A DNA stretch of 9,843 bases, from NCBI GenBank assembly GCA_039029915.1, contig JBCCFD010000305.1, positions 1 to 9,843 on the forward strand. The letters are read 5' to 3'. Both the position numbers and the translations under genes were made by a program. This DNA is from QQUD01 sp039029915 (lineage in GTDB: Bacteria; Chloroflexota; Anaerolineae; Promineifilales; Promineifilaceae). Below, one piece after another: positions 1 through 5,624 of the stretch (the first letter of the stretch is position 1; every line of letters begins with the position of its first letter). The notes under the pieces were generated by a model. That model made no database searches. It was not told the DNA's origin and saw nothing but the letters and a program-made list of their open reading frames with translations.

Positions 1-651
1 GAAATGGAGATTACCTGCAAAGGGGTAAGTGCCCATGCTGCCAGCAACTACATGGGGGACAATGCCGTTTATAAAATGCTGCCAATCATCGATGCCATCT
101 CTAAAATGGAGAAAGATTTTGTGCCGCACGAATTTTTAGGGCAGGGGCGTGTGACCGTTACGCAGGTGCGGACCGTGAGTCCGAGCACCAATGCTGTGCC
201 TGATGAATGCACCATTTTTGTAGACCGACGCGTCACTTTTGGGGAAACCAAAGAGTATTGGCGCAAAGCGCTTGAAGATCTGATTCCTGAAGACAAGAAG
301 GATGACTTTGAGGTCAAAAAGCTCGTTTACACAGAACCGAGCCACACAGGTGAAGTGTATGAGTATGAACAATATTTCCCCGCATGGGCATTCGAAGAAG
401 ATCATCCCTTTGTCCAAGCGGGCGTTAACACCATGAAAGCTCTTTGGAACAGCGAAGACCCCTTTGGTCAAGGCAAATGGGACTTCTCTACAAACGGCAA
501 TTTCTGGGCCGGCAAGAAAAACATCCCTTCAATAGGCTTCGGTCCCGGCAACGAAATCTACGCCCATGCCGCTAATGAGCACGTACCGTTAAAAGATGTG
601 GTCGAGGCGACATTGTTTTATGGCTTGCTGCCAGCGATGCTGGAGAAGTAA
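1..651 (+). CDS. ygeY: YgeY-type M20 family hydrolase, C-terminal part (5' truncated)
   Basis: Zn-dependent M20-family amidohydrolase of the YgeY type, a family repeatedly found beside YgeW and selenium-type xanthine dehydrogenases in purine-degradation clusters; its exact substrate is unsettled, probably an N-carbamoyl or amide intermediate. The frame is open from base 1, so about 216 residues remain of a family normally near 400. The fragment begins in the dimerisation/lid domain (EITCKGVSAHAASN, then SPSTNAVPDEC at about residues 60-70), typical of YgeY. It ends with the second catalytic half, including GFGPGNEIYAHAANEH near residues 180-196, whose histidines and glutamate match the last metal-site motif of M20 enzymes. 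The start, with the first metal ligands, lies upstream of the window. It is followed after one base by heptamer repeats and then the S23 gene, which separates it from ygeW. The family call is firm; the precise reaction is inference. Confidence 0.88.
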   Translation, partial: EMEITCKGVSAHAASNYMGDNAVYKMLPIIDAISKMEKDFVPHEFLGQGRVTVTQVRTVSPSTNAVPDECTIFVDRRVTFGETKEYWRKALEDLIPEDKKDDFEVKKLVYTEPSHTGEVYEYEQYFPAWAFEEDHPFVQAGVNTMKALWNSEDPFGQGKWDFSTNGNFWAGKKNIPSIGFGPGNEIYAHAANEHVPLKDVVEATLFYGLLPAMLEK

Positions 652-687
652 GTGGGTTTAGTGGTCGGGGATCGGGGATTAGTTAGG
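652..687. repeat. G-rich heptamer array, left arm of S23-flanking inverted repeat
   Basis: Starting directly after the ygeY stop codon, the sequence reads in 7-base units: TGGGTTT (653-659), AGTGGTC (660-666), GGGGATC (667-673), GGGGATT (674-680), AGTTAGG (681-687). The two best units, 667-680, are the exact reverse complement of 1152-1165 on the other side of the S23-family gene. The arrangement resembles the STRR heptamers (CCCCAAT/CCCCAGT) known from filamentous cyanobacteria; that resemblance is from general knowledge and not a database match. Confidence 0.7.
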
Positions 688-772
688 CATAAGCACCCTG
701 TCCAGTTGGATTACCTGATAAGGAAATTTACCGTTTTGTAAAAATATTTATCATATTATTGGAGGGGATTTG

Positions 773-1132
773 ATGACTACAGTTCGAGGTTATAAAGACT
801 TGGAGGTTTGGCAAAGAGCCATGAATATTTGTGTTAATGTTTATAAAATGACTCAGTCCTTGCCTAAAAGTGAAAACTTTGGATTAACTAATCAAATGCG
901 TCGCGCTGCTGTCTCAATTCCATCCAATATCGCTGAAGGCCATGCCCGCCCCCGCCGTGATTTTGCCCGATTTTTACAAATTGCTCTCGGATCACTAAAC
1001 GAAGTAGAAACACAATTAGAACTTTCAAAAAGAATAGGGTACTTGCAAGACGACGATTCAAGCGAAATCGTTCAGGAGTTAGCTATTCTCGGACGCCAAC
1101 TCAATGCCCTTAAAAATAAGCTAAGAGATTAG
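773..1132 (+). CDS. Four-helix bundle protein, 23S rRNA intervening-sequence (S23/IVP) family
   Basis: A 119-residue protein of the four helix bundle/S23 family (PF05635/TIGR02436 type), first known as the ORF inside intervening sequences of bacterial 23S rRNA and related in fold to Avd, the accessory protein of diversity-generating retroelements. The family signature is clear: YKDLEVWQRAM near the start, GLTNQMRRAAVSIPSNIAEG in the middle, then FLQIALGSLNEVETQL. The ATG at 773 is chosen because GGAGGGG (761-767) sits 5 bases upstream; an in-frame TTG at 770 is too close to that site. No enzymatic residues are expected; relatives form positively charged oligomers thought to bind nucleic acid. 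It has no evident role in purine metabolism and interrupts an otherwise coherent catabolic operon. It is enclosed by an exact 14-bp inverted repeat made of heptamers (667-680 and 1152-1165), suggesting it arrived as a small element. Family assignment is strong; molecular role unknown. Confidence 0.9.
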   Translation: MTTVRGYKDLEVWQRAMNICVNVYKMTQSLPKSENFGLTNQMRRAAVSIPSNIAEGHARPRRDFARFLQIALGSLNEVETQLELSKRIGYLQDDDSSEIVQELAILGRQLNALKNKLRD

Positions 1133-1151
1133 TGGCTCGGAAAAAGGGTCG

Positions 1152-1187
1152 AATCCCCGATCCCCAATCCCCAGTCCCTGATCCCCC
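1152..1187. repeat. Perfect C-rich heptamer array (5 units)
   Basis: Five uninterrupted 7-base units: AATCCCC (1152-1158), GATCCCC (1159-1165), AATCCCC (1166-1172), AGTCCCT (1173-1179), GATCCCC (1180-1186), plus one C. The array ends one base before the Shine-Dalgarno of ygeW (1189-1195). Units 1-2 are the exact reverse complement of 667-680. The stretch CCGATCCCCAATC (1157-1169) recurs at 3507-3519 before the second PLP gene. Confidence 0.85.
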
Positions 1188-1188
1188 T

Positions 1189-1195
1189 AAAGGAG
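1189..1195 (+). promoter_or_regulatory. Ribosome-binding site of ygeW
   Basis: AAAGGAG lies 5 bases before ATG 1201 and fixes that start. The same frame is open upstream to a GTG at 1132, but this extension would translate the heptamer array into a proline-rich tail with no family counterpart. The repeat array abuts this site, so folding of the repeats could affect ygeW translation (inference). Confidence 0.75.
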
Positions 1196-1200
1196 ATACA

Positions 1201-2178
1201 ATGCAAACACATTTACGCGGTCGAGATATGATTTCCACGCAGGAGTGGACGAAAGCTGAACTAGATACGATTTTTGATGTGGCGATGGATTTAAAGCGCA
1301 AGAGAGCGATGGGTGTGCCACATGCTTATTTGAGAGACAAGGTGCTGTCGATGCTGTTTTTCTTCACCAGTACCCGTACCCGCAATAGCTTCGAAGCGGG
1401 CATGGCTCAGCTTGGTGGGCATGCTCAATTTATTGATCATCAAACAACCCAAATCAGTCACGGAGATACGGGTAAAGAAATTGGCGAAATTTTGGGTCGG
1501 TACAACGATGGTATTGCGATTCGTCAATGTGATTGGGATGTGGGCAACGACTATATCCGCAGCGTGGCTGCAGCAAGCCGAGTGCCTGTGTTAAATATGC
1601 AGTGCGATCATTTTCACCCGTTCCAAATTTTGGCAGACATGTTGACGATTATGGAAAATTTTGGTGATCCCCGCGGAAAAACGATCAACGTGAGCTATGC
1701 GTATGCTAAGAGCTATCAAAAACCTATGTCGGTGCCGATTAGCCTCATTTTGCTGATGACTCGATACGGCATGAATGTGCGTCTGACGCATCCCCCGGAA
1801 TTTAACCTGCTGCCTCAATATGTGGAGCAAGCCAAAGAAAATGCGAAAAAATCACGTGGTTCTTTTGAGATGCTTGATGATTTTGATGCTGGCTTTAAGG
1901 ATGCCGATATTATCTATCCTAAAGCGTGGGGCTGTACGCTAACAACACCAGATTTGGAAGAATCTGCCAAGATATCGCAGCAGTATACTGACTGGATTTG
2001 TGATGAACGCCGGATGGCAATGGCCAGCGATGATGCCATATACATGCACTGTCTACCTGCTGACCGCAACATTGAGGTAATGGACAGCGTCATCGACGGC
2101 CCACAAAGTGTAGTCTATGATGAGGCTGAGAATCGGCTGCACGTCCAGAAAGCGGTGATGGCATTGACGATGAGCTAA
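1201..2178 (+). CDS. ygeW: YgeW-type carbamoyltransferase (aspartate/ornithine carbamoyltransferase superfamily)
   Basis: Transfers a carbamoyl group between carbamoyl phosphate and an amine; in catabolic clusters it is thought to run phosphorolytically on a ureido intermediate, giving carbamoyl phosphate for ATP production (inference here). The 325-residue protein carries all superfamily landmarks: the carbamoyl-phosphate loop STRTRNSFEAG at about residues 56-66, HPFQILADM near 137-145, and HCLPADR near 285-291. The segment with YAYAKSYQKPMSVP (about 165-178) is the hallmark linking it to YgeW and the knotted carbamoyltransferases; ordinary ornithine or aspartate carbamoyltransferases lack it. 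E. coli YgeW is longer (near 396), so this is a compact relative. The start follows from AAAGGAG at 1189-1195. The next gene begins within about 26 bases, indicating co-transcription. A biosynthetic ornithine carbamoyltransferase is the main alternative, disfavoured by context and motif. Confidence 0.85.
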   Translation: MQTHLRGRDMISTQEWTKAELDTIFDVAMDLKRKRAMGVPHAYLRDKVLSMLFFFTSTRTRNSFEAGMAQLGGHAQFIDHQTTQISHGDTGKEIGEILGRYNDGIAIRQCDWDVGNDYIRSVAAASRVPVLNMQCDHFHPFQILADMLTIMENFGDPRGKTINVSYAYAKSYQKPMSVPISLILLMTRYGMNVRLTHPPEFNLLPQYVEQAKENAKKSRGSFEMLDDFDAGFKDADIIYPKAWGCTLTTPDLEESAKISQQYTDWICDERRMAMASDDAIYMHCLPADRNIEVMDSVIDGPQSVVYDEAENRLHVQKAVMALTMS

Positions 2179-2204
2179 TCAGTTATTTGGTGAAACACTT
2201 TCAC

Positions 2205-3455
2205 ATGAACATCAAACACCTAATGTGCCTAATCTGTGGGAAGGAATACCAGCCTGATGAGGTAGCTTATGTTTGTCCCGATCATGGCAATGAAGGGATT
2301 TTGGACGTCGTGTATGACTACGGCCGTATTGCCCAATCGTTCAGTAAAGAGAACCTGTCCAAGAACCCTGACCCCACGATTTGGCGATATAAACCGCTGC
2401 TGCCCGTTGGAATGGCAACGGCAGTTCCTCCCCTTGCTGTGGGTGGGACCCCCCTCTACGATGCTGAGCGATTAGCCAAGCGGGTTGGTGTTAAAAAGCT
2501 GTGGGTGAAGGATGACGGCCGTAACCCAACAGCTAGCTTCAAAGATCGAGCCAGTGCTGTGGCGGTTGTTAAAGCGCAAGAGGCCAAAGCCGACGTCGTG
2601 ACGACGGCCAGCACCGGGAACGCGGCTGCAGCTCTGAGCGGAATCTGCGCGAGCGTGGGGCAGAAAAACGTCATTTTTGTCCCAAAATCTGCGCCCGAGG
2701 CGAAAATTGCTCAATTGCTGACGCTTGGCTCAACCGTAATGCTTGTCGATGGCAGCTATGATGACGCTTTTGAGCTTTGCTTAGAAGCAGCAGATGCCTA
2801 TGGTTGGTACAACCGGAATACCGGCTTTAATCCATACATGACCGAGGGCAAAAAGACTGTTAGCTTTGAAATTGCAGAACAGCTCAACTGGCAGCTGCCA
2901 GATTTCCTATTTGTCAGCGTTGGTGATGGGTGCATTATTGGGGGCGTTCACAAAGGATTTAAGGATCTGTTAGCCTTGGGTTGGATTGACCAAATACCTA
3001 AGCTCGTTGGTGTTCAAGCGGATGGTAGTAATTTCTTAGCTGAGGCTTGGTCAAACGGTGAGGATGTTTTATACAAAGCACCTATATCGGCCAATACGGT
3101 TGCTGACAGTATTAGTGCTGGCTTGCCGCGAGATCGCCTAAAGGCGTTAGCCGCTGTTAACAATACAGACGGTGCTTATATCACGGTCACGGATGACGAA
3201 ATATTAAACGCCATACCTCGGCTTGCTCAAGGGTGTGGTGTATTTGCTGAACCGGCTGGCGCAGCGGCTTACGCTGGCTTGCTCAAAGCGGTTGAAATGA
3301 AGATGATCGGTGCTGATGATACCGTTGTTGTCGTTAACACTGGCAATGGATTGAAGGATATACAGGCGGCGATGAAGGGTGTAGAATCGGTAGATATACG
3401 GCCGTTTCTCATTCAGCCAAAGTTAGAAGAGGTAAGAAAAGTGGTTGGTGGATAG
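2205..3455 (+). CDS. Threonine synthase-like PLP-dependent enzyme (fold type II)
   Basis: A 416-residue PLP enzyme of the threonine synthase/cysteine synthase superfamily. The N-terminus has a zinc-ribbon-like set, CLICGK (Cys 8, 11) and CPDHG (Cys 24, His 27), as in many archaeal-type threonine synthases. The Schiff-base lysine is Lys113 in NPTASFKDRAS; the phosphate/substrate loop is ASTGNAAAAL at about 135-144; VNTGNGLKD near the C-terminus completes the site. The ATG at 2205 is used; TTG 2187 and GTG 2190 in the same frame are possible, and none has a good Shine-Dalgarno, so coupling to the ygeW stop at 2178 is likely. In this cluster a beta-elimination/replacement on an amino acid from purine breakdown is more plausible than threonine biosynthesis: no homoserine kinase or dehydrogenase is adjacent, and the position resembles that of YgeX (2,3-diaminopropionate ammonia-lyase) in enteric clusters. 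The substrate is inference. Confidence 0.85.
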   Translation: MNIKHLMCLICGKEYQPDEVAYVCPDHGNEGILDVVYDYGRIAQSFSKENLSKNPDPTIWRYKPLLPVGMATAVPPLAVGGTPLYDAERLAKRVGVKKLWVKDDGRNPTASFKDRASAVAVVKAQEAKADVVTTASTGNAAAALSGICASVGQKNVIFVPKSAPEAKIAQLLTLGSTVMLVDGSYDDAFELCLEAADAYGWYNRNTGFNPYMTEGKKTVSFEIAEQLNWQLPDFLFVSVGDGCIIGGVHKGFKDLLALGWIDQIPKLVGVQADGSNFLAEAWSNGEDVLYKAPISANTVADSISAGLPRDRLKALAAVNNTDGAYITVTDDEILNAIPRLAQGCGVFAEPAGAAAYAGLLKAVEMKMIGADDTVVVVNTGNGLKDIQAAMKGVESVDIRPFLIQPKLEEVRKVVGG

Positions 3456-3524
3456 TGGAAAGGGAATAGTAACTATTAGGAGTAAGGAAATTCTGATTCC
3501 TGCTCTCCGATCCCCAATCAACAC
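3441..3524. repeat. Heptamer-type fold-back repeat before second PLP gene
   Basis: A purine-rich half in 7-base steps (GTGGTTG 3441, GTGGATA 3448, GTGGAAA 3455, GGGAATA 3462, then TTAGGAG 3476, TAAGGAA 3483) is followed by a pyrimidine-rich half (TTCCTGC 3497, TCTCCGA 3504, TCCCCAA 3511). AGGAA (3485-3489) can pair with TTCCT (3497-3501), and GGAG (3479-3482) with CTCC (3505-3508), giving an imperfect hairpin. CCGATCCCCAATC (3507-3519) is identical to 1157-1169 in the S23-flanking array. A small palindrome AATAGT-A-ACTATT lies at 3465-3477. It begins inside the last codons of the preceding gene. Confidence 0.55.
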
Positions 3525-3537
3525 AATTGGATATTTT

Positions 3538-5001
3538 ATGATCGATTTAAAAACACGTGATGAAGCCGCTCTGGAGAGAACAATCCAGCGCGCTCGAGAG
3601 CGTAACATTATTATTCCCACATTTTCCCAAATGCGAGACCCCCACCAAATTTCGGATGGCATTAAGAATGAGTTGACTAAGGTAGGCCTATGGGATTTGA
3701 ATCCCACAAACTTATTTCGCATCAACTGGCACAATGAGCCAACCCCGTACGGTGGTGGCTATGATGATGTCAATTATCTAGAATTGCCCGCGGCATTAAC
3801 TGGCGTCGCGGCTAAAATTGTGGTGCTGCTCGGGAAATGGTTCCCAACAGGGGCGCACAAAGTCGGCGCGGCTTATGGCTGTCTGGCACCCCGACTGGTA
3901 ACAGGTCAGTTTGACCCAACGCGCCAAAAAGCGGTTTGGCCGTCTACGGGCAACTACTGCCGCGGTGGAGCCTACGACAGCAATCTTTTGGCCTGCGAAT
4001 CGATCGCCATCTTGCCTGAAGGAATGAGCCAAGAGCGGTTTGAGTGGCTGGCTCAAGTGGCTGGTGAAACAATAAAAACCCCCGGTTCTGAAAGTAACGT
4101 CAAAGAAATTTTTGATAAATGCTGGGAACTGCGTAACTCTGGTCAAGATTTGATCATCTTTAATCAATTCGATGAACTCGGCAACTATTTGTGGCACCAT
4201 GAAGTGACGGGTCACGCGATGGCCGAAGTCTTGGAGACGGTCATGGGGCCGCACGACACGTATCGTGGCGTGACATTAACGACTGGCTCGGCTGGTACGA
4301 TCGCTGCCGGTGATTACATGAAGAAGCTGTTTCCGCACAGCAAAATTGCGGCCAGCGAAGCGCTTCAATGTCCTACATTACTCAATAATGGATTTGGGGA
4401 TCATCGCATTGAGGGAATTGGCGACAAGCATATTCCCTGGGTGCACAATGTGAAAAATACCGATATGGTGATGGGGATTGATGATAATGCTACAGTAGCG
4501 CTGATTCGTCTGTTTAATGAAAAAGCAGGACGAGACTATCTTGCTAAGCAGGGTGTTTCTGAAGCAACGGTCTCTCAATTGGATTTGCTTGGAATCTCGG
4601 GCGTGGCGAATATGCTGTCGGCGGTTAAGTTTGCCAAGTATTATGAACTGGGTGAGAATGATGTTGTTCTAACGATTGCGACTGACTCAATGGATCTTTA
4701 TAAAAGCCGTTTGGTTGAGCTTGAAAAGGCAGAAGGGGAATTCAGTGAGCACGATGCGATTGCTGCTTATCATCGCTATCTGTTAGGTCAAGGGATTGAT
4801 AATATGGAAGAGTTGACCTATTACGGCCGTAAACGTATCCACAATCTCAAATATTACACGTGGGTTGAGCAACAAGGCAAAACTTACGACGAAATTCAGG
4901 CGCAGTGGTATGACGACAGCTACTGGACCTCTATTCCTGAAAAAGCGGCCGAGATTGATGAATTGATTGATGAGTTTAATCAAAGAGTTGGATTAAGTTA
5001 G
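3538..5001 (+). CDS. PLP-dependent enzyme, TrpB/cysteine-synthase-like 'subunit beta' type
   Basis: A 487-residue fold-type II PLP enzyme, unlike its upstream neighbour in sequence and length and without a zinc ribbon. The predicted Schiff-base lysine is Lys108 in FPTGAHKVGAAYG, resembling the GAHK motif of tryptophan synthase beta. A substrate loop STGNYCRGG follows at about 136-144, and TGSAGTIAAGDY near 249-260 is the glycine-rich PLP-phosphate loop. Proteins of this type are usually annotated only as 'PLP-dependent protein, subunit beta' or cysteine-synthase family and are found beside YgeW-like carbamoyltransferases; none that I know of has an established reaction. ATG 3538 is preferred over an in-frame TTG at 3445, because the extension would translate a repeat; no strong Shine-Dalgarno precedes 3538 (AGGAG at 3478-3482 is too far). 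Likely role: ammonia-lyase or beta-replacement on a diamino or ureido amino acid (inference). Confidence 0.8.
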   Translation: MIDLKTRDEAALERTIQRARERNIIIPTFSQMRDPHQISDGIKNELTKVGLWDLNPTNLFRINWHNEPTPYGGGYDDVNYLELPAALTGVAAKIVVLLGKWFPTGAHKVGAAYGCLAPRLVTGQFDPTRQKAVWPSTGNYCRGGAYDSNLLACESIAILPEGMSQERFEWLAQVAGETIKTPGSESNVKEIFDKCWELRNSGQDLIIFNQFDELGNYLWHHEVTGHAMAEVLETVMGPHDTYRGVTLTTGSAGTIAAGDYMKKLFPHSKIAASEALQCPTLLNNGFGDHRIEGIGDKHIPWVHNVKNTDMVMGIDDNATVALIRLFNEKAGRDYLAKQGVSEATVSQLDLLGISGVANMLSAVKFAKYYELGENDVVLTIATDSMDLYKSRLVELEKAEGEFSEHDAIAAYHRYLLGQGIDNMEELTYYGRKRIHNLKYYTWVEQQGKTYDEIQAQWYDDSYWTSIPEKAAEIDELIDEFNQRVGLS

Positions 5002-5036
5002 TAAATTGATATTGGTAACCAGTATCAGGGCGCAAT

Positions 5037-5321
5037 ATGTTTGATTGTCCGAATTGTCAAACAAAGGTTCCGAAAGTAAAAGCGTTAACGTTAAATCGAT
5101 TTTCAAAAGTTGAGTGTAGTAAGTGTCATATAACTTTAACACCCAATAACAAAATGATAGTAAAAATTGGAGCGGTAGGCGGTGGTGTTGGCGCATTTGC
5201 TGCGGCCTTAGCGTTTCAAATGATAGGGTTAATTGGCGTTTTGATTGTCCTAATCATTGGGGGGTATTTATTTGTAGAATACACGGTGGCTAACCTAGAA
5301 TTTGATATAACAGAATCCTAA
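5037..5321 (+). CDS. Small zinc-ribbon membrane protein (CxxC-x19-CxxC plus hydrophobic segments)
   Basis: A 94-residue protein of unknown function. Residues 4-30 hold two CxxC pairs, CPNC (4-7) and CSKC (27-30), 19 residues apart, a likely zinc ribbon resembling the cxxc_20_cxxc type (TIGR04104, from memory, unverified). From about residue 42 to 84 the chain is strongly hydrophobic, with a glycine-rich first half (VGGGVGAFAAALAF) and an isoleucine/leucine-rich second half (GLIGVLIVLIIGGYLFV), compatible with two closely packed membrane helices or a helical hairpin. The short C-terminus is acidic (EFDITES). ATG 5037 has a weak AGGG (5027-5030) upstream. It lies 35 bases after the PLP gene, so is probably co-transcribed, but nothing ties it to purine metabolism. 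Confidence 0.7.
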   Translation: MFDCPNCQTKVPKVKALTLNRFSKVECSKCHITLTPNNKMIVKIGAVGGGVGAFAAALAFQMIGLIGVLIVLIIGGYLFVEYTVANLEFDITES

Positions 5322-5456
5322 ATAAGAATCCTGTTATTACCTTTTGATTTATAGTCACGCCAGAAATTTTTGGGCTTTTCAAGGCTAGCGACCTGGCGAG
5401 TGCGAAGCGGATCTCCCCATGCTTCCTCATCTGCTAGCTGTCCTAGGGGAATTTTT

Positions 5457-5603
5457 GTATTAGATTCTCGTTATAAAGATATTTGTAATTGGTTAATGGT
5501 TATTGCGAACTCAATTCACCAATAACCTTTTACCAATAAGTGAATAACCTTAAATAACTATTAACCAATTACAGGATAACCTATCCTGCAAATAATCTAA
5601 TAC
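5457..5603 (+). promoter_or_regulatory. Candidate three-way-junction RNA or MITE-like element in the Mo hydroxylase leader
   Basis: Three nested pairings can be read directly. An outer perfect 10-bp stem joins GTATTAGATT (5457-5466) with AATCTAATAC (5594-5603). Inside it, a 21-base arm at 5484-5504 pairs with 5553-5573 with a single G-T mismatch (a wobble pair in RNA). Next to it, CAGGATA (5572-5578) pairs with TATCCTG (5582-5588) around a 3-base loop, sharing two bases with the previous arm. The layout, ending 10 bases before the Shine-Dalgarno GGAGG, resembles a riboswitch with P1, P2 and P3. The same inverted ends would also fit a miniature inverted-repeat element. It does not match purine or molybdenum-cofactor riboswitch sequences that I can recall. 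Confidence 0.45.
5484..5581. repeat. AATAACC/GGTTATT-type heptamer fold-back repeat
   Basis: The left arm reads TTGGTTA (5489-5495) and ATGGTTA (5496-5502). The right part reads ATTCACC (5514), AATAACC (5521), TTTTACC (5528), AATAAGT (5535), then AATAACT (5553), ATTAACC (5560), AATTACA (5567). The heptamer GGTTATT (5498-5504) can pair with AATAACC at 5521-5527 or at 5543-5549, so several alternative hairpins are possible besides the long 21-base arm. It has the same 7-base step and the same G-first, C-second order as the other arrays in this window, with a different unit. Confidence 0.6.
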
Positions 5604-5613
5604 CCAAATATTC

Positions 5614-5618
5614 GGAGG
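5614..5618 (+). promoter_or_regulatory. Ribosome-binding site setting a TTG start
   Basis: GGAGG lies 6 bases before TTG 5625. No ATG or GTG in this frame is nearby, and the protein from TTG (MKFLLNGIEIEYDG) begins exactly as ferredoxin domains of Mo hydroxylases do, so the TTG start is well supported. Confidence 0.75.
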
Positions 5619-5624
5619 ACAGCA

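Larger units (their letters stand above)
652..1187 (+). mobile_element. Putative small element: S23/IVP gene bracketed by inverted heptamer arrays
   Basis: The unit consists of a G-rich heptamer array (652-687), an S23/IVP-family gene with its own ribosome site (761-1132), and a C-rich heptamer array (1152-1187). Perfect 14-bp complementarity (667-680 with 1152-1165) would let a transcript close on itself with the gene in the loop, just as rRNA intervening sequences are closed by a stem that RNase III cleaves. It sits exactly between the ygeY stop and the ygeW ribosome-binding site, leaving both intact. Mobility is inferred; there is no recognisable transposase and I see no clear target-site duplication. 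Confidence 0.45.
5322..5624. other. Structured non-coding region upstream of the Mo hydroxylase
   Basis: This 303-base gap has no convincing ORF. From 5322 to 5456 it holds a short inverted pair CGCCAG/CTGGCG (5358-5363, 5393-5398), two GCTAGC palindromes (5384-5389, 5433-5438), and TCCCC (5413-5417) complementary to GGGGA (5447-5451), the latter leading into TTTTT at 5452-5456, a weak terminator-like layout. From 5457 to 5603 it holds a nested set of inverted repeats listed separately. The last part carries the GGAGG ribosome site for the TTG start at 5625. No clear -35/-10 promoter could be assigned by eye. Confidence 0.6.

Noticed and set aside
727..760. Promoter for the S23 gene in the AT-rich stretch before its ribosome site
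   Set aside because: TATTAT-like and TTTACC-like hexamers are present but at wrong spacing; AT-richness alone does not support a call.
1152..1187. Heptamer array as a CRISPR fragment
   Set aside because: Units are contiguous 7-mers with no spacers and no cas genes nearby.
1132..1200. N-terminal extension of the carbamoyltransferase from GTG 1132
   Set aside because: It would translate the C-rich heptamer array into a proline-rich tail not seen in the family, and AAAGGAG at 1189-1195 clearly serves ATG 1201.
3445..3537. N-terminal extension of the second PLP enzyme from TTG 3445
   Set aside because: The added residues come from the fold-back repeat and overlap the end of the previous gene; no ribosome site precedes TTG 3445. 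ATG 3538 is accepted although its own Shine-Dalgarno is poor.
3796..4254. 152-codon open frame on the - strand
   Set aside because: Lies wholly inside the PLP enzyme gene, has no recognisable domain and no ribosome site; it is a by-product of the coding strand.
5413..5456. Intrinsic terminator formed by TCCCC/GGGGA followed by TTTTT
   Set aside because: The stem is only 5 bp with a loop near 30 bases; noted in the region description but not called as a terminator.
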